Part shown: positions 47,305 through 57,894 of the stretch, piece by piece | How positions within the stretch are numbered: position 1 is the first letter of the stretch | Layout of the letters: each line of letters starts with the position of its first letter | NCBI GenBank assembly: GCA_029339505.1 | Contig: JAQISU010000094.1 | Location: 7,116,501 to 7,180,500 of the forward strand | From: Unio delphinus | Taxonomy: Eukaryota > Mollusca > Bivalvia > Unionida > Unionidae | Direction: 5' to 3' | Length of the DNA stretch: 64,000 bases | The notes under the pieces: generated by a model | Databases searched by the model: none | Told to the model about the DNA's origin: nothing | What the model saw: only the letters and a program-made list of their open reading frames with translations | Position numbers and translations under genes: made by a program

Positions 47305-48482
47305 TTTCAGAGTGTCGCGGGTCATGAGCATTATTCGTATAATATTGTACAAGCCCACTTGTCAAAAGGTATTGCACAACATATAAAAACAACACTCTAA
47401 CCCACTCCCTTCTGATACTCGCTCTCTAGGAGATGACTGCCCACGGTATAATTGCCCGGTTTGAGTATAGAATGTATATAGTAAACTGAGCTAATATATT
47501 GAACAAAAAACTACGAGCCTCCATAAATATAAATAAACAATTTAATCAAATACATACATAGTGCAATTTCCTTTCATTCGGAATACACGTGTTTTTAGAA
47601 TTAACTTTCACTGAATTACAAATAGATTGAATATAGAATTAAACAAATTTAGCCATTCTATTACTGATAGTTAACTTCATCAGAGAATCGAAAGTTCAAT
47701 CAAATTCATATGCGTTGTTCGATTTTCATGACCTGTTATTGTCGAACTGCGTTATCTGCTCACTCAAATGTTGACCCAGATGTTCCTGTCTCTCGAGATA
47801 CTTTTCCCTCAAGGATGTTTCGCTCGAACACAGACTTGTCCTCTGTATCGATGTATGCCCCTTGCAACTTCTACTTCACAATATTCCTTTCCCGTCTTGT
47901 ACTTCCTCTATTTCCGTACTGCACGTCTCTCCAAATAAAAACTATTTTCCTCCTTCCTCGTGTTTTTGGTGCGCCTCTCAACCGTTGTTTTTTGGCGGTC
48001 TTTCTGGTCTATTTTTTTTTTACGGAGGTACTTCTCTAAAATACACTCCAGAGTCTTTATTCCAAAATAATACTACACTGTCCTCTCTTGCAGAGGTACT
48101 TCCAAGACTGAAGTAATCTTAACTAGCAAGATATTATATTCCAAAGATTTCTCATGTAGAACACACCCCTTATTCAACAGTGACCATTAAGAATATATAT
48201 TTTCTCGCGCTTTCCATACATCAGTGTGTCAAGATGACATGCTTTGGTTTTAAGTAACACTATGCCTGTTTCAAATCAAACCCTGAGATCTTTGTGATAA
48301 AATGAAACTTTCCCCAGGTCACGGCGGTCAATTATGCTCCTGTATAAACAACATGTTAATTAGTACAGCAGTCAACTAGCCTTTCCCTCTCCTGTACGAT
48401 GTGTCGTAAATTTAACTAATAGCTAGCTAGGCTAGAACTAATAGTTATTTAATAGATTCGCCCAAAAATTTGGCACTTCACA
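47305..48482. other. Unique 1.18-kb island between two parts of the 27-bp satellite
   Basis: Non-repetitive sequence with a more balanced base composition, including CpG-containing stretches (47690-48000). An open frame at 47710-48039 (plus, 109 codons) is unrecognised. The same unit type resumes directly on the other side, so this is an insertion into the array, or the array grew twice. No clear inverted ends, tail or target duplication are seen. Confidence 0.7.
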
Positions 48483-48785
48483 ACAATATTCTCTCATTGT
48501 AATACATCTACAATATTCCTTCATTGTAATACATCAACAATATTCCCTCATTGTAATACATATACAATATTCTCACATTATAATACATCTACAATATTCT
48601 TCCATTATAATACATATACAATATTCCTTCATTGTAATACATCTACAATATTCCCTCATTGTAATACAATGTACATATACAATATTGTCTCATAATACAT
48701 ATACAATATTATCTCATTATAATACATCTACAATATTCTTTCATTGTAATATATATACAATATTCCCTCATTGTAATACTGTCAT
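48483..48785. repeat. Satellite of 27-bp units, right segment
   Basis: About ten units of the same repeat in the same orientation and with the same CCTTCATTG/CCCTCATTG variation. Confidence 0.95.
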
Positions 48786-48984
48786 TGGAAGTCACATCTT
48801 ACACCATCTTGTAATAAAGTACATAGTACATAAAACTATTACAACCTAAGGAAAAAATGAATCCTGGATCATTGCAGGCTTGACACAAAAAACTGAAACT
48901 CTCCAACACCCACCCTTCCATGTGCCCACCTGTTTTGCATATTTGTATAATAATAATTATAGCAATGATAATTGTGAACACAGT

Positions 48985-49960
48985 TTTAATACTGTTACTA
49001 TCTCCTTGAGTGCCCCTAATTGCAAAGATGTAAATCGCATGATTGGAGGAGTTCCTAGTAAGGGTTTACACGTAGGTCATTTACATATTAAATGTATTTA
49101 TGTAAAGTTATTCCTAACATTTCTGAATAATAAGATACAATTATCTGGACTTTCAGAAACAAAGCTGGCAGAAAATCATGGTGAAAATTTCATGTATATC
49201 AATCAATGACTATGACAAACCTAATCATAGGTATAGGAAAGTAGGAAGAGGAGGGCTCCTTGTATAGATTCAAACTGGTACTACTGGTATTACTAAAAAG
49301 GAAGACCTGGAAATATAGGAAATAGAATCCATTTGGCTACAAATTACCCCAGAAAAAGCTATGCTCTACTTTAAACAGAACCTAATCATCACAACTTGAA
49401 ATAATAATAACGCATGAATTTTATATAGCCAAATATAAACACACAGGATACTCTAAGCTCACAAACCAGGCTGGAACGCTCCAGAAATTTTAGATGCAAT
49501 AAAGTAAGGAGACAATCTCAACTTTGTAGGAAATCAAGCTGAATATAAAATTTGGACGAATATAGCTAATAAAATGATGCATCAAACCATACCAGAACAC
49601 TACAAAAAGTGCTTGATCAAAACAGAAATAACCCAAAAGCTATACTATACCAAGAATTTTTAGTCTGAAGAAGGGAAATGTAAGAAAAAAAACTAAAATT
49701 TTATCACTCAATAATGAAGCGGATCTTAAATATTTTCAATGACCAAATTGAACAAATTGCTGAAAAACTTAAAGAACCTAACATTTCATCTGATCATATG
49801 GTACTGAAAATTTTTAATGCTAAAAATCTCCAAAACAGTTTAAAGTTCCGAACTTCTGAGAAAACAAATCCTCAAATTGTATTACAAAAATTGATGGTCA
49901 TAAAGCCAAATTTGATCATGATTTTATTCATGTTCAGCATATAAAAGATTTTTTCTAGGG
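48985..49960 (+). mobile_element. LINE relic: endonuclease part and start of reverse transcriptase region
   Basis: Plus frames give GVPSKGLHVGHLHIKCIYVK and LSGLSETKLAENHGENFMYI (49050-49206), the first strands of the APE endonuclease with the SETKL motif. Frameshifted pieces follow, matching R-RGG-LLV-I and ESIWLQITP. At 49700-49950 is a frame with RILNIFNDQIEQIAEKLKEP, typical of the region before the reverse transcriptase. It is a CR1/L2-like element by these motifs, and the remainder is missing. Confidence 0.75.
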
Positions 49961-50049
49961 TATTTTCTATAAGAAAATAAGGGATCCACATCTGCACATG
50001 CATTAAACGTTGGTAACCAAACTGAGTAAGTAATGTGTGTGTCTGTATA

Positions 50050-50058
<9 letters not shown>

Positions 50059-50096
<38 letters not shown>
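50059..50096. repeat. (GA)n microsatellite
   Basis: About 19 GA units. Confidence 0.95.
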
Positions 50097-50098
<2 letters not shown>

Positions 50099-50214
50099 TG
50101 CAGAGCAACAATAGTTACAAGAAGTGTGAATCAATGGACAGTTACTGACAGAAGACTTTTATGATTCCTAAAATTCACGTAAACTTTTTATAATTTCAAT
50201 ATTTTAGTTTTATT

Positions 50215-50472
50215 TGAACAGTTATCATTATCACCTGCTTGTACTGACCCTACGAGTCAATAATTATCAATCACCTGCTTGTACTACGTAACCCTAGGAT
50301 ACAATTGTTATTAAGGACCTCTGCTGGTACTGATCCAATGAGTCAATAGTTATCAATCCCTTGCTTATACCGACCCAATGAGTAAATAGTTATCAATCAT
50401 CTGCTTTTAATGATCAGATGAGACAATAGTTATCATTATCATCTGCTTGTACTGACCCTATGAGTCAACAAA
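50215..50472. repeat. Degenerate minisatellite, about 45-bp unit
   Basis: About six copies of TTATCAATCACCTGCTTGTA with CTGACCCTATGAGTCAATA. Confidence 0.85.
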
Positions 50473-51234
50473 ACTTTATCATATTGAGTAGTGTATATTT
50501 ATTTACTGGTTACCCATTGCCTTTTGACTACTCCCTCACTTTGAATCTGGTCACATAAAACAAGTGGTCCATCTTATAGGTGAGGTATTTAATGAAATAA
50601 CTACGCACACCGCTAAAGTTATGCAGATGGCATAATTCAAGTTGTTCATCAGACATATCTACACAAATGATTTGATAACCAAATAGTGCTGCATGATGGA
50701 ATGTGACGAAATAATACAAGGAACACCTTCCAGGTGGAAATTCTCAAAACCTTGTGATTATTTGCTAATTTAGCCAAATTTTAATTCTAGTAATAAAGAC
50801 ACTCATCTTTACGTTTCTGCACTTGTCAAAAATCTTGCTAGTATTTCGCAGATCACAGGACTGTTAGCACAGCTCAAGTCCATAAAGGACTTGGAAAACT
50901 TTTTTCAATGTATTAAGGTGAAACGTATTTATCACTCATCAAAACCAGATGAGATGAACTCTTTCGAAGATGAAAGAGTTTGCAAATTGTGACCAAAATG
51001 CACAAGGGTGCTGCCAAACAACAATGAATATATTGAAGCACACTGTAAACTTTAAAAATCAGCAGTCTTAAACTTTATACAAGAAAGAGATATCACCTTA
51101 GCATCACAACACAATAGAACTATACAATAACAAAAATATTGTAATTAACAATGTTGATAAAGGCTCTGCTATCTTCATCACAAACAGTGATTTTTATATA
51201 AAACAACCATAATACAGCTAAATTAATTAATCAA

Positions 51235-51482
51235 AATTGTTGTTTTAGGATAATGTCATTTTTCAGCACAAGATAGCCTATACATGTTGGCCAGTATGAA
51301 TGGTGGAGGAAGAATGTGGGAAAACCCCAGAAGGAACTACAGACACACAAGAAGCCACCGGCAAGCTTTCTCACATATCCACATTGGCAGAGCCTGTGAC
51401 TCGAACCCACACAGGCAAAGGTGGGACGACAGTGATCCGTAACAGCGAGTGCTTTAGATGAACTGGGAACCCAATTTATCAC
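51235..51482 (-). mobile_element. SINE family 2, minus orientation
   Basis: On the minus strand: a tRNA-like head with TCTAAAGCACTCGCTGTTAC and a B box GGGTTCGAGTC, then a body with CTTCCTCCACCATTCATAC and a tail near 51240. It interrupts the Penelope-like frame. Confidence 0.85.
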
Positions 51483-51829
51483 AGTTAGGAAGACCTTACT
51501 AATACACATGGCTCAATATCCCAACAAAGAGGAACTAGATGATACAGTATTTTATAACCCTGACGCTAAAGTCTGAAAACCTAAGACTTTATCTCGATCC
51601 AAAATTACATAAAAGCCATATTCGTGGAACTTTTTGAGAGGTCTAGTGGGAATAATTCCTCTACTGAAAATCCAGCAGTTTAATAGACAAACACATTAAG
51701 AATTTGGTCAAAATTATCCCTTTGTGTATTAAAAAATATAATGTATTTTGTTAATAAAATTCAAGTCATCATTAATTTACATGATTGCATTCTTAGGTTA
51801 TATTATTTGTTTTCTATGGTTTAACGCCA

Positions 51830-52220
51830 TTTTTCTGCACAATATAGGCTATACATGGCGGCCAGTATTAACGGTGGAGGAAGAACCCTGAAAACCCCCG
51901 GAAAGAACCACCGACCCATGAGAAGCTACTGGCAAGCTTTCTCACATAACTACATTAGCCAAATCTTATACTCGAATCCACGCAGACTGCGGTGAGATCA
52001 GCGTTCCCTCTAAGCGAATGGTAGATGTGCGTGCAGTACTCGCTGCACTGCGCAAGCATTACGGAGCCGAGCAAAATTTAACGTTGGATTGAGCAAAAAT
52101 TGACAATTCAGCTGCGCGGGGATGCCTGAACAGCGCGCGCTTAGAGGGAACGTTGGGTGAGATGGCAGTGATCCGTAACGGACAGCGCTTTAGACCACTC
52201 GGCCACTTTGGGTCCCCTTA
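51830..52220 (-). mobile_element. SINE family 2, minus orientation, split by a hAT MITE
   Basis: The head (52156-52218, minus) has a perfect A box, TGGCCGAGTGG, and GCGCTGTCCGTTACGGATCA. The body is 51835-51998. It is about 230 bp long without the MITE and is the best-preserved copy of this family, inserted in the Penelope-like element. Confidence 0.9.
51999..52155. mobile_element. hAT MITE of 157 bp inside SINE family 2
   Basis: Ends CAGCGTTCCCTCTAAGCG and, reversed, CAACGTTCCCTCTAAGCGC. Perfect 8-bp target duplication GGTGAGAT (51991-51998 and 52156-52163). It is rich in G+C and CpG relative to the flanks. CAGNGTTCCCTCTAA-type ends are known from hAT MITEs in many animals. No coding. Confidence 0.95.
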
Positions 52221-52729
52221 GGTCATATTATGTATGTCTCTTTTGTATACAAACTTTCTACAAAGGTTTAACTTTGATAGCCTGAACTCCAGCTATAGAA
52301 AAAACCTAAATATCATCACTCAAATCTGAGTATATTAGTCCTGTTAAAACTGATATTACATTGCAATACCTTCACATTCGATTATTCCCATCATCGACAA
52401 AGTATTGGCACTGCTATGGGAACCAAAACTTATGACAGGTGAAAATGAATGGAAACTACTCAATTCAGCACCCGATAAACTATTTACGATTTTTAGATTT
52501 TTTTTTCTGATTTGGACCTGAGAATTAAATTCCATTGATACTGTCGAGTTATCATAAAACAATTAAGTTTACACTGGAATACACCAAAGATAGAATAATA
52601 TTCGCTAATATTATATTTTGGAAAAATAATTAAATATTTGACTTGTACAGTCAGATTTTGAGACATGCCCATTTAATCTCAATTCATTTTCATTGTGAAG
52701 AGGCTTCACAACTTAACAGAAGCTTCAAC

Positions 52730-53185
52730 TCATTTACCCTTGGAGATGTTTGTCATTTTTGCCAGAAATAGGGGTAGGAAACACATTTTTGGGGTTAAAT
52801 ATACATTTGAATACACTGGATAGGTTATTTCACTTGCACATGTGCAGAAGGGTAAAAGTTTTACTTCCTTTTATTTGGTCTATTAGATGCATCATTATCA
52901 TGGCCTCTTTTTAAATCAAATCTCAAACGTATCCTATTCTTTGCAAAGGTTCACGTGTCTGTGAACAGTTTGGACTTGCCTGCTTTAGATCTCAGGCCAA
53001 AAAGTCTAAACTTCAGACACAATATCTGGTTCTTACAACAAGTAAATTTGGCCTTTAAGAAATCAGCTCTGAAAAATTAATTTTTTTGCTGTATTTTGTA
53101 ACATGGGTAAAAAGACTTCAAAATTTAGTAACACTAATGAGCTACATCTGTCTACTTTTCTGTAATATCACCCTCTTCTGTGTTA
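52730..53185 (+). repeat. Dispersed repeat family R, copy 2
   Basis: Collinear with 33838-34325, including GTAGGAAACACATTTTTG, TTTGCAAAGGTTCACGTGTC, TGCTTTAGATCTCAGGCC and GAGCTACATCTGTCTACTTT. Confidence 0.75.
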
Positions 53186-53324
53186 TAATCCTAACTGAGC
53201 ACAGAAGTTGGGTACAAACTTATGAGATATTAACATAGAATGTTGGACAAATTAGCTAAGTAAAGCAAGACAAAAATCATTTCAAACTACTCAATCCTAC
53301 TTGAAAGGTCATGAGTGTGTGTGA

Positions 53325-53560
53325 ATTGAATTTTTAACGTAGCTTTAAAAAAATTCAGTCATATTGCTATGATGTCTGCAATGTGACAGTTTATATTGAT
53401 GTCCAGCACTGGGGCATCATGCCACAGACATGTAGCATGATGTCCCACCCAGTCACATTATCCTGACACCAGGCTGACCAGTCCTAACAATAACCTTTTA
53501 ATGCTGAGCGCCAAGCATCTGAGGTGGATGCTCTAACCATAGATGTCTTTACGTGAAAGG
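53325..53560 (-). mobile_element. SINE family 1, minus orientation, internally deleted
   Basis: The tail and body are complete (ATATTGATGTCCAGCACTGG, GACACCAGGCTGACCAGTCC). After AATGCTGAGCGCCAAGC it jumps to the tRNA-like head (GGTGGATGCTCTAACCAT), skipping about 75 bp. Confidence 0.85.
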
Positions 53561-53569
53561 TTAATTGAT

Positions 53570-54580
53570 CTAGTAGTGTGTTACTAGCTATCATTACAAT
53601 TGACAAATTTAACTATTTTCTCAATTGGAACTCTATGGCTAACTGACAACCTGATTCTTCCAGATACATTTTAAACTCATTCCCAATCTGCACTGAGAAT
53701 TATTTCCAAATATCCAATCAAATAAAAAAAGCCACATTATCAAATAAATAACCAAGTTTTACAGGTAAATCATTTGCAAAGAGATCACAAGACCATTAAT
53801 TGCATCTTTTGCATAAAAATGGATTTAATTAAAATATTTCAAACAATAGGTGAAGCCAAAAAGAAAGTTCAAGTGAGAATAAAAGAACACCTTAGAGATT
53901 TCTGAAACAAGTGGGAGACCCCATTGTCTAAACACTTGAACCAACCTAACCATAATATAAACCAAGATATAATAATAAAAAACACCAATCTGATCAAGAG
54001 CTCTCAAAATCCATGGCCTGTTAATTTGGTTTCACTGATAATATACATCAATGTAAAAGAGACATTCCATATTTGTTCATTTACTGACCATTAAATAAAC
54101 TTCTCTGTTGCTTAATAACTGATTTACATGGATTGATCTTGAAGGATACACTTCGGGTGTGTCACAGTGAAAGGTGTTACATTCATTTCTGACTGGTGGT
54201 TATTATTTGTCCAGGCTAAAACTAAAACAATGCCGGCCAATCAGAACTGTTTATGGAAACACTGTTAACATTACATCAAAACTCGATCCAAACAGATGTA
54301 AAGCAAAAGATAAGCTTTCGCAAAAATTGACTACAAAATGGTTCGTAAAGTACTTAAGTAGTACATGGGGAATGTTGCCTTTTACAATGATATGTATAAT
54401 CAGCAACTGACCATGCAGACAGAATTAAAACAATATTAGCACAATACTGGCAAAGGAGTAGACTATAACTGCATCAGTTACACTCACATTGTACATTTCT
54501 GGAAGGTGTGTTATCAATAACTTCCTTTCACACTAACATAAATGAGTGCCTGTGGCTCTGGCATTTCTTTTATATATGCA
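53570..54580. other. Intron 2 AT-rich DNA, no gene
   Basis: Nothing recognised; the frame at 54174-54410 has no support. Confidence 0.45.
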
Positions 54581-54584
54581 ATAT

Positions 54585-54895
54585 ATGTGTGATTAGGATT
54601 TTTTAAGCAGCTTTAACAATTATTCAGTCATATCGCCACGGTGTCTGCTGTGAGGCAGTTTATAGTGATGTCTAGCACTGGGGCATCATGATGCAGGAAT
54701 GTAGCATCATTTCCCACTCAGTCACATTATCCCAACACCAGGCTGACCAGTCTTAACACTAACCTTTTAATGCTGAGCACCTAATGAGGCAGCTGTTAGT
54801 ACCATTTTTATAAATCTTTGGTATGGCTCAGTCCAGTTTCAAACCCTAGACCTCACACATCAAGGCGAATGCTCTAACCATTAGGTTATATGCAA
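54585..54895 (-). mobile_element. SINE family 1, minus orientation, full length
   Basis: Runs from GATTAGGATTTTTTAAGCAG (tail side) through the body to the tRNA-like head near 54860-54890 (minus: CTAATGGTTAGAGCATTCGC). About 310 bp; with the copy at 24.3 kb it defines the complete element. Confidence 0.88.
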
Positions 54896-54899
54896 TAAG

Positions 54900-56395
54900 T
54901 ACAATATGATAGATCTGGATGTCAAACATCTGTGCTTACACACTTGGCCTTTTCGATATAAGATTTTTCTTGCAGGAATTAATTGCAATATTCCTTATGT
55001 TTTGAAATTAAGATCATACAGCCTTCCAAATTTAAGTGAAAACATGAAATAACAATGTTTCTAAAGCATCCATGCAGTACAACACAAAGGGTGTGGCAAG
55101 TCAAGCAGTTTGAATTCTTATCACTGGCAATTTACAGTTTGTCTGTTTGGAAGAAAAATTTGTATTATCTTTTCATGGATGTGAATTGAATATAAACATA
55201 AAAATCTAGGTATATAATTTGCATGCTGGAAATACAACCAAATTGTCACCACATGTAAAGTGGCACCATCCTATCACTGATAGTCCTTCAAAAGATGAAA
55301 GGATCATTAAGATGATTTGTGAAAAGAATAAAAATGAAGTGAATTAATACACAACACAGGTGTATTGTTTCAACCCCAATTGTTATTATTACTATTATTT
55401 TTGTTCAAAATTCTGCTTGTATTGTTTTATGTTTCAGATTTTGAGCTATTGGTTCAGATGTAAAAAGCTGGGCATGGTCAGTAGCAATATTTTTTGTTTC
55501 TTCATACAGTTATAATGTTTGGTAATTGATATTGGTTAGTACATGTTACTGGAACCACATTATTTTGTCTGCTATTTGTCCAATCATACAATGGAATGCA
55601 GCAATTTAATCTGTTCATTATAAGAATTCATATATTTTTCAGAAATGCTCTGTTGTATTCACACCCACTAATTTGTATCTAACCCTTACTAATTTTAGAA
55701 ACAAAAATATTCAAAAATATGTGTTACCTGCAACCAGCAATTGGAATGTCTTGTTTTAATAACTATTAAACAAAATGAAGAAATAAAAATGGGAAGTCTT
55801 GTATACATGTGTTAAAAGATATTAACTCTAAAATTGATAGAATTTTCGAGATTATCAAAGACAGTGAGGTACAGGACAACAATTGCCTGCATACATTGAT
55901 TTTTCCAAGCAAAGAATACTAAGAAACTGACGTTTGATCCGAAATGTCAACAAGCTGACAGGGTTTGAGACCCTCTGGCGACAACCATGTTTGAACTTAT
56001 AAATCAATGAATGAAAAAAAAAAAACGCTTTGTACATTATTTATATCACTGAAGCATTTTATTTTTTTTAAATCGGTAGGGGTTATAAAGGACATGGAAA
56101 TATGTACGAATATTATAGCAAATCCATCATTAAAGGTAAATAGTACCATACAGACACACATAGTATATAATACAATTCATTTTCTACATTAATATTATGT
56201 TAAATACGTAAAACTGTTCATTAAATAGAAACACAATTAGCGCCCTTTGAAAAAGAGGATGAAAATGTCTCTTTTAACTGTCCTATTTAATAGTCTTAAT
56301 TTTAATTGTGTTTGAAAAGTTATCTTGTGGAATAGTGATAACTGAATGAATAATTTATGAATCATAAAAACCTCAACTGTAAACAAGATTCTCAA
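54900..56395. other. Intron 2 AT-rich DNA next to exon 2, no gene
   Basis: Nothing recognised. Confidence 0.45.
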
Positions 56396-56401
56396 ACATA
56401 C

Positions 56402-56445
56402 CTCCTTCTTTACCGCACGCAGCAGGCGCTGTCGCGTCTCGGCTG
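56402..56445 (-). CDS. SGSM1: SGSM1/2 coding exon 2 (AETRQRLLRAVKKE)
   Basis: The acceptor TTTTTTCAG is followed by 44 coding bases: two that finish residue 5, then 14 codons, residues 6-19, reading AETRQRLLRAVKKE. The donor is GAG|GTATGT. Vertebrate SGSM1 has nearly the same string with T for A at one position. It is a basic helical lead-in to the RUN domain. Intron 2, which follows, is 23.6 kb and holds the Penelope-like relic, the 27-bp satellite and several LINE and SINE pieces. Confidence 0.93.
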
Positions 56446-56540
56446 CTGAAAAAAGAAATAAATATTTAACATAAACAAATAAAACAACTACAATGTTAAA
56501 CTTAAAGTGCATTAAAAATTCGGTGATATTATTAACTTAC
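56446..56540 (-). other. SGSM1/2 intron 1 (95 bp)
   Basis: A short phase-1 intron, GTAAGTTAAT at the start and a run of pyrimidines ending TTTTTTCAG. It contrasts with the other three introns (9-24 kb) and is the only one free of recognisable repeats. Confidence 0.8.
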
Positions 56541-56553
56541 CCATAGCTGTCAT
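56541..56553 (-). CDS. SGSM1: SGSM1/2 coding exon 1 (start codon, 13 coding bases)
   Basis: ATG at 56553-56551 reads M-T-A-M and then one base of a split codon. It is followed at once by a strong donor, G|GTAAGT (donor GT at 56540-56539). The split codon closes as GCA (Ala) with the next exon, giving M-T-A-M-A-A-E-T-R-Q-R. This resembles the short alanine-rich start of vertebrate SGSM1 just before its AETRQRLL motif, which is why this ATG is chosen. The exon must continue upstream as 5' UTR, but its transcription start is not visible. Thirteen bases are too few to prove by themselves; the support is the donor, the phase and the 95-bp distance to exon 2. Confidence 0.75.
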
Positions 56554-57218
56554 GTTCTTTCCAGGTCTGGCACCGGTACTGACCGACGAGCACATGCAGT
56601 TTTCAATCAATCACCGATAGAAAAATAGTTCCCAAATTATTCATAAAACTGACCTACACACAAATCATATAATTGATAAACCATAGTTTTAAATACGATT
56701 AAATCTTTCAAGTGGAACATGCAAGTATAATTTAAATTTCACTTTATTTTATGTACATTTTACAACTAACACACTGATGTATTCATGAGCAGATATGTAT
56801 ATTTGATATTCTGCGGTGTTTTGTTTACATGCAAAATAGACTATTTTAAAAGACCTTTAAAAATTTATCAATGAGCTGTATCACGCAACTGATTTAAAAA
56901 ATAGTTGATATTTATTTCACTTTTCCGTCTGATATTTGTTTTTAAAAGTTTAAATGTGATGTGTGAATCAGGGTGGATCTCAAAAACGAATTTAGACTTT
57001 AATAATGTTTGTTTATATAAATTTCTGTTCTTCTTCCTCCAACACGAAAATATAACCAGTATAAAAAAAAGTTTACACATATTTCATTGCATTAGAAGAA
57101 ACGCAAACAAAACACGACAGCTAATGATAACTGTTCAAAATTCCAAAAATATATTGAAATAAATAGTAAATAATAAGGTTTTGAGATAGTCCTGCATATC
57201 CTGATGAAGCAAATTACT
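56554..57218. promoter_or_regulatory. Shared intergenic interval between SGSM1/2 and VPS33A
   Basis: This 665-bp interval separates two divergent start codons and must hold the 5' UTRs and promoters of both genes. It is AT-rich, has no CpG-island look and no clear TATA box. It is free of the recognisable repeats that fill the flanks, which fits a functional constraint. Individual elements cannot be placed by eye. Confidence 0.6.
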
Positions 57219-57332
57219 ATGGCCGCTTCCGGTGCTCAACATCTCTCTACGGGGAAGATAAATTTAGGAATATTAAGGGATCATTATCGAAGGGAACTTT
57301 TGGAGTGTCTTGACAAATGTATTGGCTCAAAG
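57219..57332 (+). CDS. VPS33A: VPS33A coding exon 1 (N-terminus)
   Basis: Thirty-eight codons in phase 0 end at a donor CTCAAAG|GTTTGTG. The protein reads [20 protein letters not shown] and then [18 protein letters not shown]. This matches the N-terminus of animal VPS33A, which runs MAA-HLS-GR-VNL--LRE--RREL-EFLDKC-GSK. VPS33A is the Sec1/Munc18-like SNARE-binding subunit shared by the CORVET and HOPS complexes, acting in endosome-lysosome fusion. An in-frame ATG lies 15 bases upstream (57204), but the family start and the MAA context favour 57219. The next exon (expected to begin near an IVWDE motif) was not found in the remaining 6.7 kb, so intron 1 exceeds the window. The call rests on one exon. 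Confidence 0.85.
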
Positions 57333-57890
57333 GTTTGTGAAGTCTTAGTTCAACGCATTTACTTACCTCTTAATCATAATTAATGTCATGCAACTTCAAA
57401 TATTTCCTTGGGGGAGGGGTCTTCTTGACCAATAATGCAATATAACAAGATTTACAAAGCTCAGTAACAACTTATAAAATTTAAAAGAAATAGGTTCGTG
57501 GGCAACATAAGTACGTTCCTGTCAACGATGTCAAGCAATTTCCTTTATTGTCCTTTAATAAAATAAGAAAAGTGTTTTTAAATTTAATACAAATATAGTT
57601 TTACCAAAGTTTGTCCATTGCTGGTTAAGTGATCTCCATCTTTGTTTTCATCGATTACTGTGGGTCTTTATAATGGCAGCTGGGTACTAAACTAGGGCAA
57701 AAAGAGAGGATGTTGGTTCTAACTAACCAGAGAAGTACAGATTACTAAGAAAAGTGGGTTTCTAGAAATGGTGTAGTATGCGCAAAAACTGAATTACACA
57801 TAATTTTACATCATACTCATGGAAATAATTTTAGTATTTCCCAAGCCAATTATAAACCGCTTTTCTAGAGAAATATTTTATAAGGCAAAA
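57333..57890 (+). other. VPS33A intron 1, proximal part
   Basis: AT-rich; no element recognised before the LINE starts. Confidence 0.55.
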
Positions 57891-57894
57891 GGAT

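Larger units (their letters stand above)
50930..52720 (+). mobile_element. Penelope-like retroelement relic, twice interrupted
   Basis: Plus frames in order: RVLPNNNEYIEAHCKL (51008-51055), then NKNIVINNVDKGSAIFITNS (from 51129), the K-DKG motif of Penelope-like reverse transcriptases. Next, after a SINE, comes a weak stretch with SSTENPAV. After a second SINE come GTAMGTKT (52407-52430), FFLIWT (52501-52518) and HKTIKFTLEYTKDRIIF (52553-52603). The order and the GTAMGTK motif are specific to this class. Many stops. No GIY-YIG endonuclease is seen after it, and family R begins at 52730. Confidence 0.85.

Noticed and set aside
46607..47386. 259-codon open frame with a nine-residue repeat (HLQYSLIVI type)
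   Set aside because: The period of 27 bases is a multiple of three and has no stop in this frame. The frame stays open by repetition alone; there is no start context or non-repeat domain.
51235..51509. 92-codon minus-strand frame in the SINE
   Set aside because: It lies fully inside a SINE copy and has no counterpart in the others.
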